The notes: generated by a model from the letters alone, not told the origin. 37,151 nucleotides of DNA from a bacterium (GCA_030428205.1 JAUIBK010000033.1:1-37151), one strand, 5' to 3'. Positions 16,553 to 25,966 are shown, counted from the stretch's first letter. Translations and numbers: made by a program.

Positions 16553-16710
16553 AGTGTGGCAAGAAGTTCAATGCAGTGTATTGAATTGATAAACTGGGTT
16601 ACCACAAAAAAATAAGAGATGAGAGAGTATACCAGTCTTTTGACTCTTACTGAAGAAAACTAAAAGATGCGTTGTGGTGCGCAAGTATTTGAATTTGCTA
16701 CAAAAACGTA

Positions 16711-19512
16711 TTATGTTAAATCTGCTGGGTGCAGTCCGAGCCTTTTTTCTACTTCAGGAGCTTCTTTCCAAGACAAGCCTTCCCTCTGTAAGTGGCTTGC
16801 TAGAAGGTTTGTTTTGAGGAGTTGTGCATATGCAGACAGAAATTGGTTATGCACGTCGTAAGGATCTGGTTTCGGACGTTCATCTATCGTATGTCCTTCT
16901 AGCCTCATGAGCCTTATGTGTTCATCATAATAGTGGTGCTCAATTAAGTCTGAAAGAAGTACGTGGTAGTGAGAGAGATCTCGACTCCGTTGAACTTCTG
17001 GTTTTTGAGGCTCGAGCACAACGCCACTATGGTAGAGAAACTGAGAAATGTCTGCCATGCTAAATCCTTTAAGATCTACCATCTCATAAACTCTTTTCAG
17101 AGAGCGCTCTTCGTCACAGAGCGCAGCGAGACGATCGGCTTGAGCTTGAGAAAAGGTAGCGGGCGAGGAGCGAAATGTCTCAATGAGATCTCGGCGTTCT
17201 CTCCCGAGAGTGTTGTCTGGAGAGAATTCTTCAAGTCTCATGCTGACAAGAGTTTGTAAGTCGTCGCGGAGTTCGATTGGCAAAGTGAATCCGCACAGCC
17301 TGCGGATGACTCCAGGTCGCTCAGGAGTTCCGACAAGTTGCCGATAGTCGACCGGCGTATAGCCACGTTTTGTCATTCCTCTTTCAACGATTGGAAGAAG
17401 TTCTTCAATAATATCTTTGATAGCAACAGTCCCTTCTCTTCCTGGCCACTTGATGTGGGCATGGAGGCCAAAGCCTTCGGCTTGCCTGCGGTTTTGCTTT
17501 ACATAGGAGTAGGGGAACTCTTTGTTGAGTTCGTCTTTGGTTGCATTGAGGTCTATGCCGTATGTGTCCTCGAGATAGGCAGGGAGCTCTTCCACCATAG
17601 CCTCAAGAAATGCCGCAATAGCTGCGTCGTGCGCAGGCATGGGGCCTTTGGATGCGCCTCGAAATTCTACCCGAGCTTCATATGTACCATCTTCTGTTTG
17701 GTGAAAGGTGGTTCGATTTTCAGGCCAGTAGGTTTTGGTGGCTTCAAGAGCAGTTCGGATGTGCCGCTCTTCATCGGTTTCTCCTCCTGAAGAAGAGGAT
17801 TTCGTGACGGCATCATTAAGAGGGAGAACCCATTGATGATTGCCTGAATGCTCAAGAATTTGAGATAGTTCGTTTTCAATCCAGTCAGTTCCAGCTCCGC
17901 TTCCGTCGGGACGAGCGATGTCCCAGTGGTTTGCATTAAGAGGGAGCCAGGCCCAACTTCTACTATCTTGAACGGCTTGAACGCCCACGAATGTTGGAGC
18001 GTTTGCGGCTAGAGCTTTGAGAAGGGGAGACACAAGATCTGCGGTACGAGCGAGCTCGACGAACTTATCGGCACTGTCAACTTCTACGTGAGCTTGCATG
18101 CTTGTACTTTGTGATTCAACACTGACATCAATGCCATCAATAGTGAGTACGTTTCCGCTGTTATGATCGTGAAATCGAATTTGCTGACTACAGGGGTCGT
18201 AGAAGAGATCGCTTTGAACAGTAGTAACATCCCAGTCTTGACCGTGATAAGAGATGCCAACAGGGCAGCGATAAGAGTCAGAGTACATCCCGTTTGGATC
18301 GTTTGCTTTTCGGAGGTACTTGAGTAGAGCGTCGTAGCGTGGGTGTGGTGTGATATGTTCACGCAAGTGTTGCTCAGGAGTTTTTGCCGGGCTTGTTCCG
18401 CTTGGGGTCGGACGAGTGCCGTACTTTGCACCAAGGACATTAAAAACTGCCCGCTGGAGTTGCTGGTCGTTGGTGAGTTCCGTTCGGTGTGTGTTCATTC
18501 CTCCACCACCGTAGATGCGGGATCCGCCTTCTGATTGATCTGCTCCGAGCTCTCCCGTGATATCAAGTGGGCGTCTTTTTCGAGTCTCTTCCTTGTTGAG
18601 CATTTTGGCTAAAAGCTCCTCCGCCACCCTACGTCGTTCAGGTTCGCCAGAACTGAGATCCGCAACAATCTCGTCACGGTAATGTGCAATCTCACTTCCT
18701 CTTAATTGAGTTCCTTTATAGGATCCAATAATTTCATCAAGGAGGAATATAGCGGCCTTTTCATAGAGATTGCTGATACCATTCGCAGTTGGATCTTTTG
18801 GGGTGTAATGAAAGCAATGTATGAGAGCTTCGCTTAGTAGTTTTCCACGTAATAGTGGGTCAGCTTCGATTTGTGAGAGAAGCTCTGCATCTCCTTCAGG
18901 TGAGAGCTTTGCCTTGAAAAGGATTTTAGATGTAGCGTTTATTTCAGGTGCGACGTAAGCAGGCGACCCATAGAGCGTTGGAGCATTTGGTCCTGTTGCA
19001 ATAACGTAAGAGTGCCCTTGCTCGGTTTCTAAGCCAAGTCCATTAATAGGTCGTTTGGTAAAGAGTTTTCCACTCTGTTGCATCGTCATTATGCGGTTGA
19101 TGCCCTGACTTTGTTCTTGAGTCAGGCGAGCAGCCTCTTCAGCAGTGAGATCATGTTCTGTCGTAAGATCCTCATCAGATATCTGAGGAATCGTAACGTT
19201 TGTGTTTATTTGAACAATTGGCTCACCAGATGGATGTTCTGGATCTTCGAGGAGTACTATATGACGTTGAATAAACTCACCACCTGGATGAGAAGGATCT
19301 GAGCTCAGTGACTGTTGGGCTAAAATATTACGTTGCCGCATCTGGGGGGCGGGTGCGGTAGCAACAGCAAAAGAATCCTCGGGAGCAGGGGAGGCTGTGG
19401 GTGGATTGGCTGAGGTATGCTCTTGAGTAACAGCAGAGGAAGATCCAGAGTCGGATGTTCTTGGCTTATCTTGACCCTCGGAGTCGGGGGATGTTGGTGA
19501 GGCCTCTACCAT
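16711..19512 (-). CDS. Putative glutamate-cysteine-ligase type 2 (GS-fold) amidoligase with long extensions
   Basis: The 933-residue protein starts with a disordered, Ser/Pro/Thr-rich part (residues 1-85). I read a GCS2/YbdK-type carboxylate-amine ligase core from these motifs, by eye only: NGLGLETEQG (about 157-166, the G-x-E-x-E strand), QSTSMQAHVEVDSADKF (about 466, like HVHVGVPD), LLKALAANAPTFVG then SRSWAWLPLN (about 498-523, like ALSANSPFWxGxxTGxxSxR), and YEARVEFRGASKGPMPAHDAAIAAF (about 610-635, like TVEIRxxDxxxxxxDAxAL). Residues 180-400 hold a large insert, and 650-933 a helical extension ending in KRLGLHPADLT. These enzymes join a carboxylate to an amine with ATP. No signal peptide. 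It lies 3.3 kb from the ATP-grasp operon, on the opposite strand. Alternative: a fold I have misread; a profile search would decide. Confidence 0.5.
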   Translation of the reverse strand: MVEASPTSPDSEGQDKPRTSDSGSSSAVTQEHTSANPPTASPAPEDSFAVATAPAPQMRQRNILAQQSLSSDPSHPGGEFIQRHIVLLEDPEHPSGEPIVQINTNVTIPQISDEDLTTEHDLTAEEAARLTQEQSQGINRIMTMQQSGKLFTKRPINGLGLETEQGHSYVIATGPNAPTLYGSPAYVAPEINATSKILFKAKLSPEGDAELLSQIEADPLLRGKLLSEALIHCFHYTPKDPTANGISNLYEKAAIFLLDEIIGSYKGTQLRGSEIAHYRDEIVADLSSGEPERRRVAEELLAKMLNKEETRKRRPLDITGELGADQSEGGSRIYGGGGMNTHRTELTNDQQLQRAVFNVLGAKYGTRPTPSGTSPAKTPEQHLREHITPHPRYDALLKYLRKANDPNGMYSDSYRCPVGISYHGQDWDVTTVQSDLFYDPCSQQIRFHDHNSGNVLTIDGIDVSVESQSTSMQAHVEVDSADKFVELARTADLVSPLLKALAANAPTFVGVQAVQDSRSWAWLPLNANHWDIARPDGSGAGTDWIENELSQILEHSGNHQWVLPLNDAVTKSSSSGGETDEERHIRTALEATKTYWPENRTTFHQTEDGTYEARVEFRGASKGPMPAHDAAIAAFLEAMVEELPAYLEDTYGIDLNATKDELNKEFPYSYVKQNRRQAEGFGLHAHIKWPGREGTVAIKDIIEELLPIVERGMTKRGYTPVDYRQLVGTPERPGVIRRLCGFTLPIELRDDLQTLVSMRLEEFSPDNTLGRERRDLIETFRSSPATFSQAQADRLAALCDEERSLKRVYEMVDLKGFSMADISQFLYHSGVVLEPQKPEVQRSRDLSHYHVLLSDLIEHHYYDEHIRLMRLEGHTIDERPKPDPYDVHNQFLSAYAQLLKTNLLASHLQREGLSWKEAPEVEKRLGLHPADLT

Positions 19513-19994
19513 CTTATTGGTCTCATATCTGATATTGAGTTAGTGGTGATGTTAGTATGCAAGAAACGGTTCAAAATCTTTGATTCGTAATGCATAACAC
19601 CGTTCCATATCGTGCCTGACATGTGCACCTCCGGAGAAAAGCAGCTATCTACTTGTAATTAAGGCAGATATTTTCCGACAAGGAGTTCGCTTTTCGTGGA
19701 TGAGATTCACGAGTAGCCAAGACGAGAAAGAACGATGAGGTGTCACCAAAAAAACTAAGGGATTAGTAGTAGTTATAGCCTAAGCAGAGAAAATGACTCT
19801 TTTAAAAGGCAATATGACACAACTAGTACCTTATCCTTCCAAACTAAACTATCCAGAAAGTTTGTCAACGTTTAGATCTCCCTATTTTTCTCGCTCATTG
19901 TTCAGGTTTTGTCCCCGTGCTATGGTCTCCCCCATGCAATTTGGGCTACCTTTGCCCCTAATACCCATTTGTCTCCTACTAATTGAGAGAAACA
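19513..19994. other. Divergent intergenic region upstream of ole operon
   Basis: The 482-nt gap separates the divergent starts of the GCS2-like gene and oleA. It should contain promoters for both. A candidate promoter for oleA is listed separately. Short plus-strand frames are present but overlap oleA out of frame, and none is convincing. No long hairpin was seen. Confidence 0.5.
19898..19926 (+). promoter_or_regulatory. Candidate sigma-70-like promoter for oleABCD
   Basis: TTGTTC (19898-19903) and TATGGT (19921-19926) are separated by 17 nt. Each matches the consensus only partly (TTGACA, TATAAT). A start near 19933 would give a leader of about 60 nt. This is a pattern match only. Confidence 0.3.
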
Positions 19995-21056
19995 ATGTTA
20001 GCATTTCCATTTAAGAATGTTTGTATTGAGTCGTTTGCTCTACATCTCCCTACCTACGAAGTGACCTCTGCAGAGATTGAGGATCGCCTTGCACCTCTTT
20101 ATGACCGCTTAAAGGTGCCTTACGGAACTCTTGAGAAGGTGAGTGGTGTACACACCCGTCGTTTTTGGGATCCAGATGTTAACCCAAGTGAGGTAGCTAC
20201 TGAGGCCGCAAAGCGTGCTCTTGATAGTGTCGGTTTTGATCGAGAACACATTGGAGCGGTTTTTAATACATCAGTTACAAGAGATTTTTTTGAGCCTGCT
20301 ACGTCTGCACTTGTGCACGGAAACTTGGAGTTGCCAGAGACGGTCATGGCAATTGATATTACCAATGCTTGTATCGGTTTCTCTAACGGTATGCAGCTCC
20401 TTGGAAACCTCATTGAAAGTGGTGTTGTCAAAGCTGGTATTGTTACTTCGGGCGAGAATATTGCTCGTATTATTGAGTCTAGTTTTAAGCTCGTTCTTGA
20501 AGATGAAACGTTAGAACGCGAAGACCTCCTCCGACTCCTTCCAACCTTTACGCTTGGGTGTGGTGCTGCGGCAATGGTGCTTTGTCATGAGAGTATTGCT
20601 ACCTCTGGACATAAGCTCAATGGGTGTGTTTCCCGTACTGCCTCACAACACAATATGCTGTGTAAAGGCAACGGTGATTTTCACATCAACCAAAGGCTCG
20701 ATCTGAATCCTATCATGCATACGGAATCTCAAGGCCTTATTGGTGAAGCGGCAAAGCTTGGTCGGCGTATGTGGGACGACTTCTCTAAGGTATTTCACTG
20801 GGAACGTGACGATATTGACCACATCTTTTGTCATCAAGTAGGAAAGCAGGTCAACAAGGCTTTCTATAAAGAGATGACGCTTGATATGAAGAAAGAATTT
20901 ACTACGTATCAACGTTTCGGGAACCTCGTCTCATCGTCTCTTCCAGCTGCATTTTTTACTGGTGTTGATGAGAAAAATATCCAAAGTGGAGAGAAGATCC
21001 TACTGACTGCCTTTGGAAGTGGGTTGAACTCGAACTTTGTTGGTATTACGTGGTAG
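19995..21056 (+). CDS. oleA: OleA, thiolase-superfamily head-to-head acyl condensing enzyme
   Basis: The 353-residue protein condenses two fatty acyl-CoA chains to a beta-keto acid, the first step of long-chain olefin synthesis. I chose the ATG at 19995, with GAGAG just upstream; a TTG at 19983 is less likely. The catalytic triad is visible: Cys126 in TNACIGFSNG, His280 in FCHQVGKQ, Asn310 in RFGNLVSSSLP. A Glu at 100 in FFEPATS lies 26 residues before the Cys, the same distance as the OleA-specific catalytic Glu of the Xanthomonas enzyme. That separates it from FabH. The gene is followed by the other ole genes, which settles the assignment. No membrane segment. Confidence 0.92.
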   Translation: MLAFPFKNVCIESFALHLPTYEVTSAEIEDRLAPLYDRLKVPYGTLEKVSGVHTRRFWDPDVNPSEVATEAAKRALDSVGFDREHIGAVFNTSVTRDFFEPATSALVHGNLELPETVMAIDITNACIGFSNGMQLLGNLIESGVVKAGIVTSGENIARIIESSFKLVLEDETLEREDLLRLLPTFTLGCGAAAMVLCHESIATSGHKLNGCVSRTASQHNMLCKGNGDFHINQRLDLNPIMHTESQGLIGEAAKLGRRMWDDFSKVFHWERDDIDHIFCHQVGKQVNKAFYKEMTLDMKKEFTTYQRFGNLVSSSLPAAFFTGVDEKNIQSGEKILLTAFGSGLNSNFVGITW

Positions 21057-21088
21057 TGATCACCAACCGATCAGTGCAGTAAGATACT

Positions 21089-23659
21089 ATGACAACACAG
21101 GCTCATCCCCTTCTTCCATTTCGGTCTCATTTTATTACCATTGCTGGCTTTCGAATGCATTACATTGACGAAGGGCAGGGACCAGTCGTTATGCTTTTGC
21201 ACGGTAATCCCACTTGGTGTTTCTACTACCGAAACTTGATTGAAAAGTTGAAGAAGAATTTTCGTGTGATTGCTCCTGACTTTCTTGGTCTTGGGCTTTC
21301 TGATCATCCTGCTGATGCGCATTTTCGTGCCAGTCATCGTATTACCCATCTTGAAGAGCTTGTTGAAAAACTTCAGCTAGAATCTTTTTCTCTTGTGATG
21401 CATGACTGGGGGGGATCGATAGGTACTGGGCTTGCTGTGCGGTATCCTGAGAAGGTTGACAAGCTCGTGTACCTCAACACAACTCTCACGGAGACAGAGG
21501 CTCTTCCTGCGCTTATCAAAACAGCTGCGACACCAATAGTTGGGAAGTTCCTTACCCAATACACGAAGCAGTTCTTACGGTTTACAACAAAACTTGGAGT
21601 AGTGAAAAAACTGCCAAAAGATGTTCGTAATGGATACTACTTTCCCTACAAGAACTCGAGCAGGCGTGTTGCTATTTGGGATTTTGTTGACGATATCCCT
21701 TTTGACAACTCGCACCCAAGCTATGCTGAGATGCTTGATCTGGCTGAAAAACTCCCTCGCTTAAAAAACCATCCCGTCAAGATTATCTGGGGACTACGTG
21801 ATCCGTGCTTCCATCGTGAGATGTTAACAAAAGTAGCAAAGCATTTCCCTCAGGCTGAGATTGTAGAGATTCCTGATGCTTCACACCTTGTGCTCGAAGA
21901 TGCACCTGAGGTAGCTGAGAGTAATATTAAAGAGTTTCTCCTCGGGGACCACAAGCCTGCCTCCGTGACACAACGTCTTGCACATGATGCGACGAGTGAT
22001 GGGGCAGGGGAAGTTAACGCTCTTTATGAAGCGTTTCTTCAAGTTTCTCAATCTTCTCCAAATAAGCCAGCTGCGATTGAGCCGCTTTTTCTTGGTGATG
22101 CGGTACGCTATGGGCACAATTCTTATCGTGAAGTAACTGAGCGAATACATAAGTATGAGCGCGGTCTTGTTGAGCTTGGACTTCGAGCTGGTGACAGGGT
22201 GCTTATGCTAGTGCCGGCAGGTGTGGAGTTTCTCGCTCTGAGTTATGCCGTGATGGGAAGAGGAGCGCTCCCTATCTTCATTGACCCTGGTATAGGTCGT
22301 GAAAAGCTCTTTCAGTGCATACGTGACGTCAAACCAGATGTCCTTATTGGCTCACCCAAAGCGCAGCTACTTCGCTTTAAGCGAAATGAGCTCTTTCCAA
22401 ATCTCCGCTTTCATATTACGGCAAGTGATTGGCTGTTCACGGGTGGTCCGAAACTAAGTTTTCTTAAGCGATTTTCTGCGCAACCTCTGCCACCTGCTAC
22501 TGGGAATGGTAATGCTTTTGTGGCGTTTACTTCCGGTGCTACTGGGACTCCAAAAGGCGTTGTATTCACTAATGAAATGTTGAGAGAACAGTTGCGTATT
22601 TTTAGAGAAGTCTTCGAACTTGAGCCTGGCAAAAAAGATCTTCCACTTCTTCCGATCTTCTCGCTGTTTCACCTCGCTTTAGGTGTTTGCAGTGTTTTTC
22701 CAGCTATCGACTCTGCTCGTCCGTTGAGTCTTTCTCCTGAGCGTATTGTTAGAATTATTACGGATCTTCAAATTGACTACTCTTTTGGTTCGCCAACACT
22801 CTGGAAGAAAATCTCTGAGTATTGTGTGAGAAGCGGAGAAATGCTTCCTTCGATGAGTAAGATCCTTATGGCTGGTGCGCCAGTTCCCCTTGATGTGCTC
22901 GAGCGCGTGAAGGAAGTTATGGAAAGTGGAGTTGTCTACACGCCGTACGGAGCAACCGAGGCTCTTCCCGTTACCCTCGTTTCATCTGAATCAATTTTGA
23001 CTCAACAAGATACTTCAGCAAAGGAAGGAGAGCAGGGGACGTTCGTTGGTCACTCTGTTGATGGTGTGTCAGTTCGAGTTGTTAAAGTATTTGATGCTGT
23101 TCCTGAATCTGTGTGGTCACTTGTTGACTGTGAGCCTCTTGAGATAGGTGAGGTGCTCGTGCAGGGCAAAAATGTGAGCCCCTTTTACTTTGAACGGCCT
23201 GAAGCAACTGCTTCTTCAAAGATCCAAGATGGTAAAAGTTTCTGGCACCGCATGGGGGACATGGGGTACCTGGATGAAAACGGAAACCTCTACTTTTGTG
23301 GCAGAAAGGCGCATGTTGTACAGGGAGATACACGGCTCTATTACAGCGTGCCAACAGAGCGTATTTTTAATGAACATGAGAAGGTGAAACGGAGTGCTCT
23401 TGTCGCTCTTGACGGGGAGCCTGAGCCAGGCATTGTTCTTGAGCCTTTCCCTCAGTATTGGCCTGATACTGACGAAAAACGACGGGCTTTCCTTAAAGAG
23501 ATAGAAGAGATTGCGGCTCGTCACGAGTTAACCAAAAACCTCCGATGGTTTTTCTTTCATCCGTCATTTCCTGTTGATGCGAGGCATAATGCCAAGATTT
23601 ACCGCGATCAGCTCTCTACTTGGGCTGTCCAACATGTCACCGTAGAGGATGCTGCTTAA
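21089..23659 (+). CDS. oleBC: OleBC fusion: beta-lactone decarboxylase and beta-lactone synthetase
   Basis: The 856-residue fusion has OleB (about 1-290) and OleC (about 310-856). OleB is an alpha/beta hydrolase of haloalkane-dehalogenase type: HGNPTW (about 37), nucleophile Asp in HDWGG (about 104) and the His in DASHLVLED (about 262). It decarboxylates the beta-lactone to a cis-alkene and CO2. OleC is an acyl-AMP-forming-family enzyme, with a P-loop FTSGATGTPKGVV (about 478), PYGATEALPVT (about 620) and a GDMGYLDENGNLYFCGRKA hinge (about 725). It uses ATP to turn the beta-hydroxy acid to a beta-lactone. The gene starts 32 nt after oleA and its stop overlaps oleD by 1 nt. Fusions of these two are known in some lineages, such as Actinobacteria. 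They should channel the unstable lactone. Confidence 0.93.
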   Translation: MTTQAHPLLPFRSHFITIAGFRMHYIDEGQGPVVMLLHGNPTWCFYYRNLIEKLKKNFRVIAPDFLGLGLSDHPADAHFRASHRITHLEELVEKLQLESFSLVMHDWGGSIGTGLAVRYPEKVDKLVYLNTTLTETEALPALIKTAATPIVGKFLTQYTKQFLRFTTKLGVVKKLPKDVRNGYYFPYKNSSRRVAIWDFVDDIPFDNSHPSYAEMLDLAEKLPRLKNHPVKIIWGLRDPCFHREMLTKVAKHFPQAEIVEIPDASHLVLEDAPEVAESNIKEFLLGDHKPASVTQRLAHDATSDGAGEVNALYEAFLQVSQSSPNKPAAIEPLFLGDAVRYGHNSYREVTERIHKYERGLVELGLRAGDRVLMLVPAGVEFLALSYAVMGRGALPIFIDPGIGREKLFQCIRDVKPDVLIGSPKAQLLRFKRNELFPNLRFHITASDWLFTGGPKLSFLKRFSAQPLPPATGNGNAFVAFTSGATGTPKGVVFTNEMLREQLRIFREVFELEPGKKDLPLLPIFSLFHLALGVCSVFPAIDSARPLSLSPERIVRIITDLQIDYSFGSPTLWKKISEYCVRSGEMLPSMSKILMAGAPVPLDVLERVKEVMESGVVYTPYGATEALPVTLVSSESILTQQDTSAKEGEQGTFVGHSVDGVSVRVVKVFDAVPESVWSLVDCEPLEIGEVLVQGKNVSPFYFERPEATASSKIQDGKSFWHRMGDMGYLDENGNLYFCGRKAHVVQGDTRLYYSVPTERIFNEHEKVKRSALVALDGEPEPGIVLEPFPQYWPDTDEKRRAFLKEIEEIAARHELTKNLRWFFFHPSFPVDARHNAKIYRDQLSTWAVQHVTVEDAA

Positions 23660-24675
23660 TGAATAGGTGTGTGGTAACCGGCGGTGGTGGTTTTGTTGGA
23701 AAAGCACTCGCCCGGGAACTTGTTCGTAGTGGCAATCGTGTGCTCTCTCTTTCGCGAGGGCACTACTCAGAGCTTGAAGAGTTCGGTGTCGCTCAGCAAA
23801 GTCTCGATATTACCTCTTCGGTAGAAGCCCTTACCGAATCCTTTCGGGGGATTGATGTCGTTTTTCACGTAGCAGCGAAAGTTGACATGTGGGGGAAATA
23901 TGAAGACTTCTTCCGCACCAATGTTCTTGGTACAAGGAATATCATTCTTGCATGCCGTCAAGCTGGGGTTCGCCGACTTGTTTATACAAGCTCACCGAGT
24001 GTGGTGGCTGATGGAACGGATCTTCTTGGGATTGATGAGAGCTACCCTTACCCCAAACACTACGAAGCGAACTACCCTAAAACGAAATCGCTCGCAGAGC
24101 AGGAGGTTCTCGCTGCCAATGGTGATTCCCTTTTTACCTGTGCCTTGCGACCCCACCTTATTTGGGGACCAGGAGATACGAATCTCATTCCTACCGTACT
24201 TCAAAGAGCTCAAGCTGGTCGACTTGTGCAGATAGGTCAAGGAAGCAATCTTGTTGATTTCTCTTTCATTAAAGATTGTGTGCATGCTCACCTTTGTGCG
24301 GCCAAAGCGCTTGATGAAAACCCTGCTTCACGAGGACAGGCTTACTTTATTAGCCAAGGAGAGCCTACACCTCTTTGGGAGTGGATAGGTGAGATTCTTG
24401 AACGAAATGAGGTGCCTCCCATTTCACGAACCATTTCTACGCGGTTGGCGTTTGTTGTTGCCGGGGTAGCTGAGCTGTTCGCCAAGCTTTCTTTTGGTAG
24501 AAGTGAGCCGTTTCTGACAAAATTTCTCGTCTCTGAGATGGCTACAAGCCACTACTTTTCAATTGAGAAAGCTAAGCGGCTTCTAGGCTATACTCCACGC
24601 TATACGATGGCTGAAGCGATGGAGGAGACTTTTCCAGATCAGGGCTTTTATGAGGCCAAGAGAGCTTCCCGTTGA
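23659..24675 (+). CDS. oleD: OleD, NAD(P)H-dependent 2-alkyl-3-ketoalkanoate reductase
   Basis: The 338-residue extended short-chain dehydrogenase reduces the beta-keto acid from OleA to the beta-hydroxy acid used by OleC. It has the dinucleotide motif TGGGGFVGKAL (residues 7-17), the DITSSVEA turn, VFHVAAKVDMWG (about 70), VYTSSPSVVADG (catalytic Ser near 114) and the catalytic Tyr-x-x-x-Lys in NYPKTKSLAE (about 145). The SPSVVxxG and AAKVxxWG motifs are typical of OleD. I chose the ATG at 23659, overlapping the oleBC stop (TAATG), over an in-frame start 39 nt upstream. The stop lies at the foot of a 27-bp palindrome. Confidence 0.9.
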   Translation: MNRCVVTGGGGFVGKALARELVRSGNRVLSLSRGHYSELEEFGVAQQSLDITSSVEALTESFRGIDVVFHVAAKVDMWGKYEDFFRTNVLGTRNIILACRQAGVRRLVYTSSPSVVADGTDLLGIDESYPYPKHYEANYPKTKSLAEQEVLAANGDSLFTCALRPHLIWGPGDTNLIPTVLQRAQAGRLVQIGQGSNLVDFSFIKDCVHAHLCAAKALDENPASRGQAYFISQGEPTPLWEWIGEILERNEVPPISRTISTRLAFVVAGVAELFAKLSFGRSEPFLTKFLVSEMATSHYFSIEKAKRLLGYTPRYTMAEAMEETFPDQGFYEAKRASR

Positions 24676-24733
24676 CCATTTCTTCGAATAAACAGAGCTG
24701 GTCTGTCCAGCTCTGTTTATTCGAAGAAATGGT
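24675..24733. terminator. Perfect 27-bp palindrome after oleD
   Basis: Arms at 24675-24701 and 24707-24733 are perfectly complementary over 27 bp with a TCTGT loop (24702-24706). The left arm begins at the last base of the oleD stop. No run of U follows, so it is not a classical intrinsic terminator, but such an RNA stem would at least block 3' exonucleases. Its length and perfection are far above what terminators need, so a mobile or regulatory origin is possible. Confidence 0.6.
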
Positions 24734-24796
24734 AAGTCAAATGGGATGTTTCTTTGAGTATAGTCGGATTGCCGAAAGAGTGAGATTATACCAGCC

Positions 24797-25687
24797 ATGG
24801 ATCGTCCTGACGTACATGCAAGGTTGAGGCTTGTCTCGTTTGCGGCTGTCACTACTCTCTTAGCGATTGCTCCTACCGCCTATGCTGCCTACATTTCAGG
24901 CTCAGTTACCCTCTTTGCTGACTTCTTGCGAAGCACTATGGAGTGCTTTGCAATCGTCCTTTCATGGTTCGTGCTCCGCCACATGGCATATGGAGATGTG
25001 TCGAAGTTTCATTACGGCTTTGGCAAGTTTGAACAGATCGCGAGCCTCGTTGTTGCTGGTGCGCTTCTTTGTACTTTCATCGTCTGTCTCTTTTCAGGAA
25101 TTCAAAGATACTTTCATCCTGAGCCGCTAGATGATGTTCTCTTCGGTTTTATGTTCACTCTGCTCTCTGTCGCTGGGAATTTGTATCTCTTCTTAAAAAA
25201 CTACTCCCACTGGAAACAGGCTCCGTCGCCACTTATGGAAGCTCAGTGGAGGCTTTTTCGTGGTAAAACAGTGGCAACAGTAGTTGTGACCCTCTCGCTT
25301 GTACCTGCAGTATTCTTTGAGTCAAGTGATTGGAGTCATCTTATGGATGTCTTTGGCTCCTTGTTTTTAGCCTTTTTCATGCTTCACTCGTCGTACATTA
25401 TTATTACTAATTCGATGTCTGATCTCGTTGATCGTGCTATTGATGAGAATCATCAATTTCTTATTCTTCAGTCACTCATAACTCATGAAAAAGAATATCT
25501 TGGCTTAGAAAAAATCCGAACACGTCGCTCTGGAACTCTTTATTATGTCGATCTATTTCTCACCTTTGATCGGCATCGGAGCCTCGAGTCGGTACATGAG
25601 TCTTGTCAGAGGATAGAGAAGGATCTTGAAGAAGCTTTTCCAGGGGTTGATATCTCTATTATCCCTTCGCCGTACATATCTTCATAA
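24797..25687 (+). CDS. CDF-family (cation diffusion facilitator) membrane protein with degenerate metal site
   Basis: The 296-residue protein has six membrane segments (about 11-33, 40-58, 76-96, 112-131, 150-172, 185-205), then a C-terminal cytosolic domain (about 210-296) of ferredoxin-like type, as in YiiP/ZitB. FHYGFGKFEQIASL matches the family motif HxYGHGKxExL. The metal-transport site does not match: TM2 reads ADFLRSTME where DxxxD is usual (Arg and Glu instead of Asp and Asp), and TM5 reads SHLMD instead of HxxxD. It may transport something else or be a regulator. It is co-directional with the ole operon, 121 nt after oleD, but isolated from it by the palindrome. Confidence 0.72.
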   Translation: MDRPDVHARLRLVSFAAVTTLLAIAPTAYAAYISGSVTLFADFLRSTMECFAIVLSWFVLRHMAYGDVSKFHYGFGKFEQIASLVVAGALLCTFIVCLFSGIQRYFHPEPLDDVLFGFMFTLLSVAGNLYLFLKNYSHWKQAPSPLMEAQWRLFRGKTVATVVVTLSLVPAVFFESSDWSHLMDVFGSLFLAFFMLHSSYIIITNSMSDLVDRAIDENHQFLILQSLITHEKEYLGLEKIRTRRSGTLYYVDLFLTFDRHRSLESVHESCQRIEKDLEEAFPGVDISIIPSPYISS

Positions 25688-25966
25688 TCCCCTTTTTTCT
25701 TCCTTCTCCTCATTCCTCCTCCTTTTCTCAAACAGCAAGAATAAAGGGAAATGCTCTCGCTTCCCACAGAAGATTTCTGCTGAAGTCTCCGTGTTAGCTT
25801 CATGACCGTGAGAACGGAATAGGACGGTAAAATCGGGAGGAGGGAGCTGAAGAGCAGGTGCAGGATGAGGATCAAGAGAAAAAAGTGAAGCTATAAGATG
25901 ATATATGACAACTTCTTCTTCATTTCTCCGAACAAAGAGTACACCAACTTTCTTTTGGAGAACGAT

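Noticed and set aside
16627..16637. GTATACCAGTC, identical to the end of the third hairpin in element 2 at 32295-32305
   Set aside because: No inverted partner arm or linker 14-mer nearby. An 11-mer match can arise by chance, so I do not call an element here.
25688..25729. Polypyrimidine stretch after the CDF gene
   Set aside because: It contains no stem before it to make an intrinsic terminator, so I do not list it as one.
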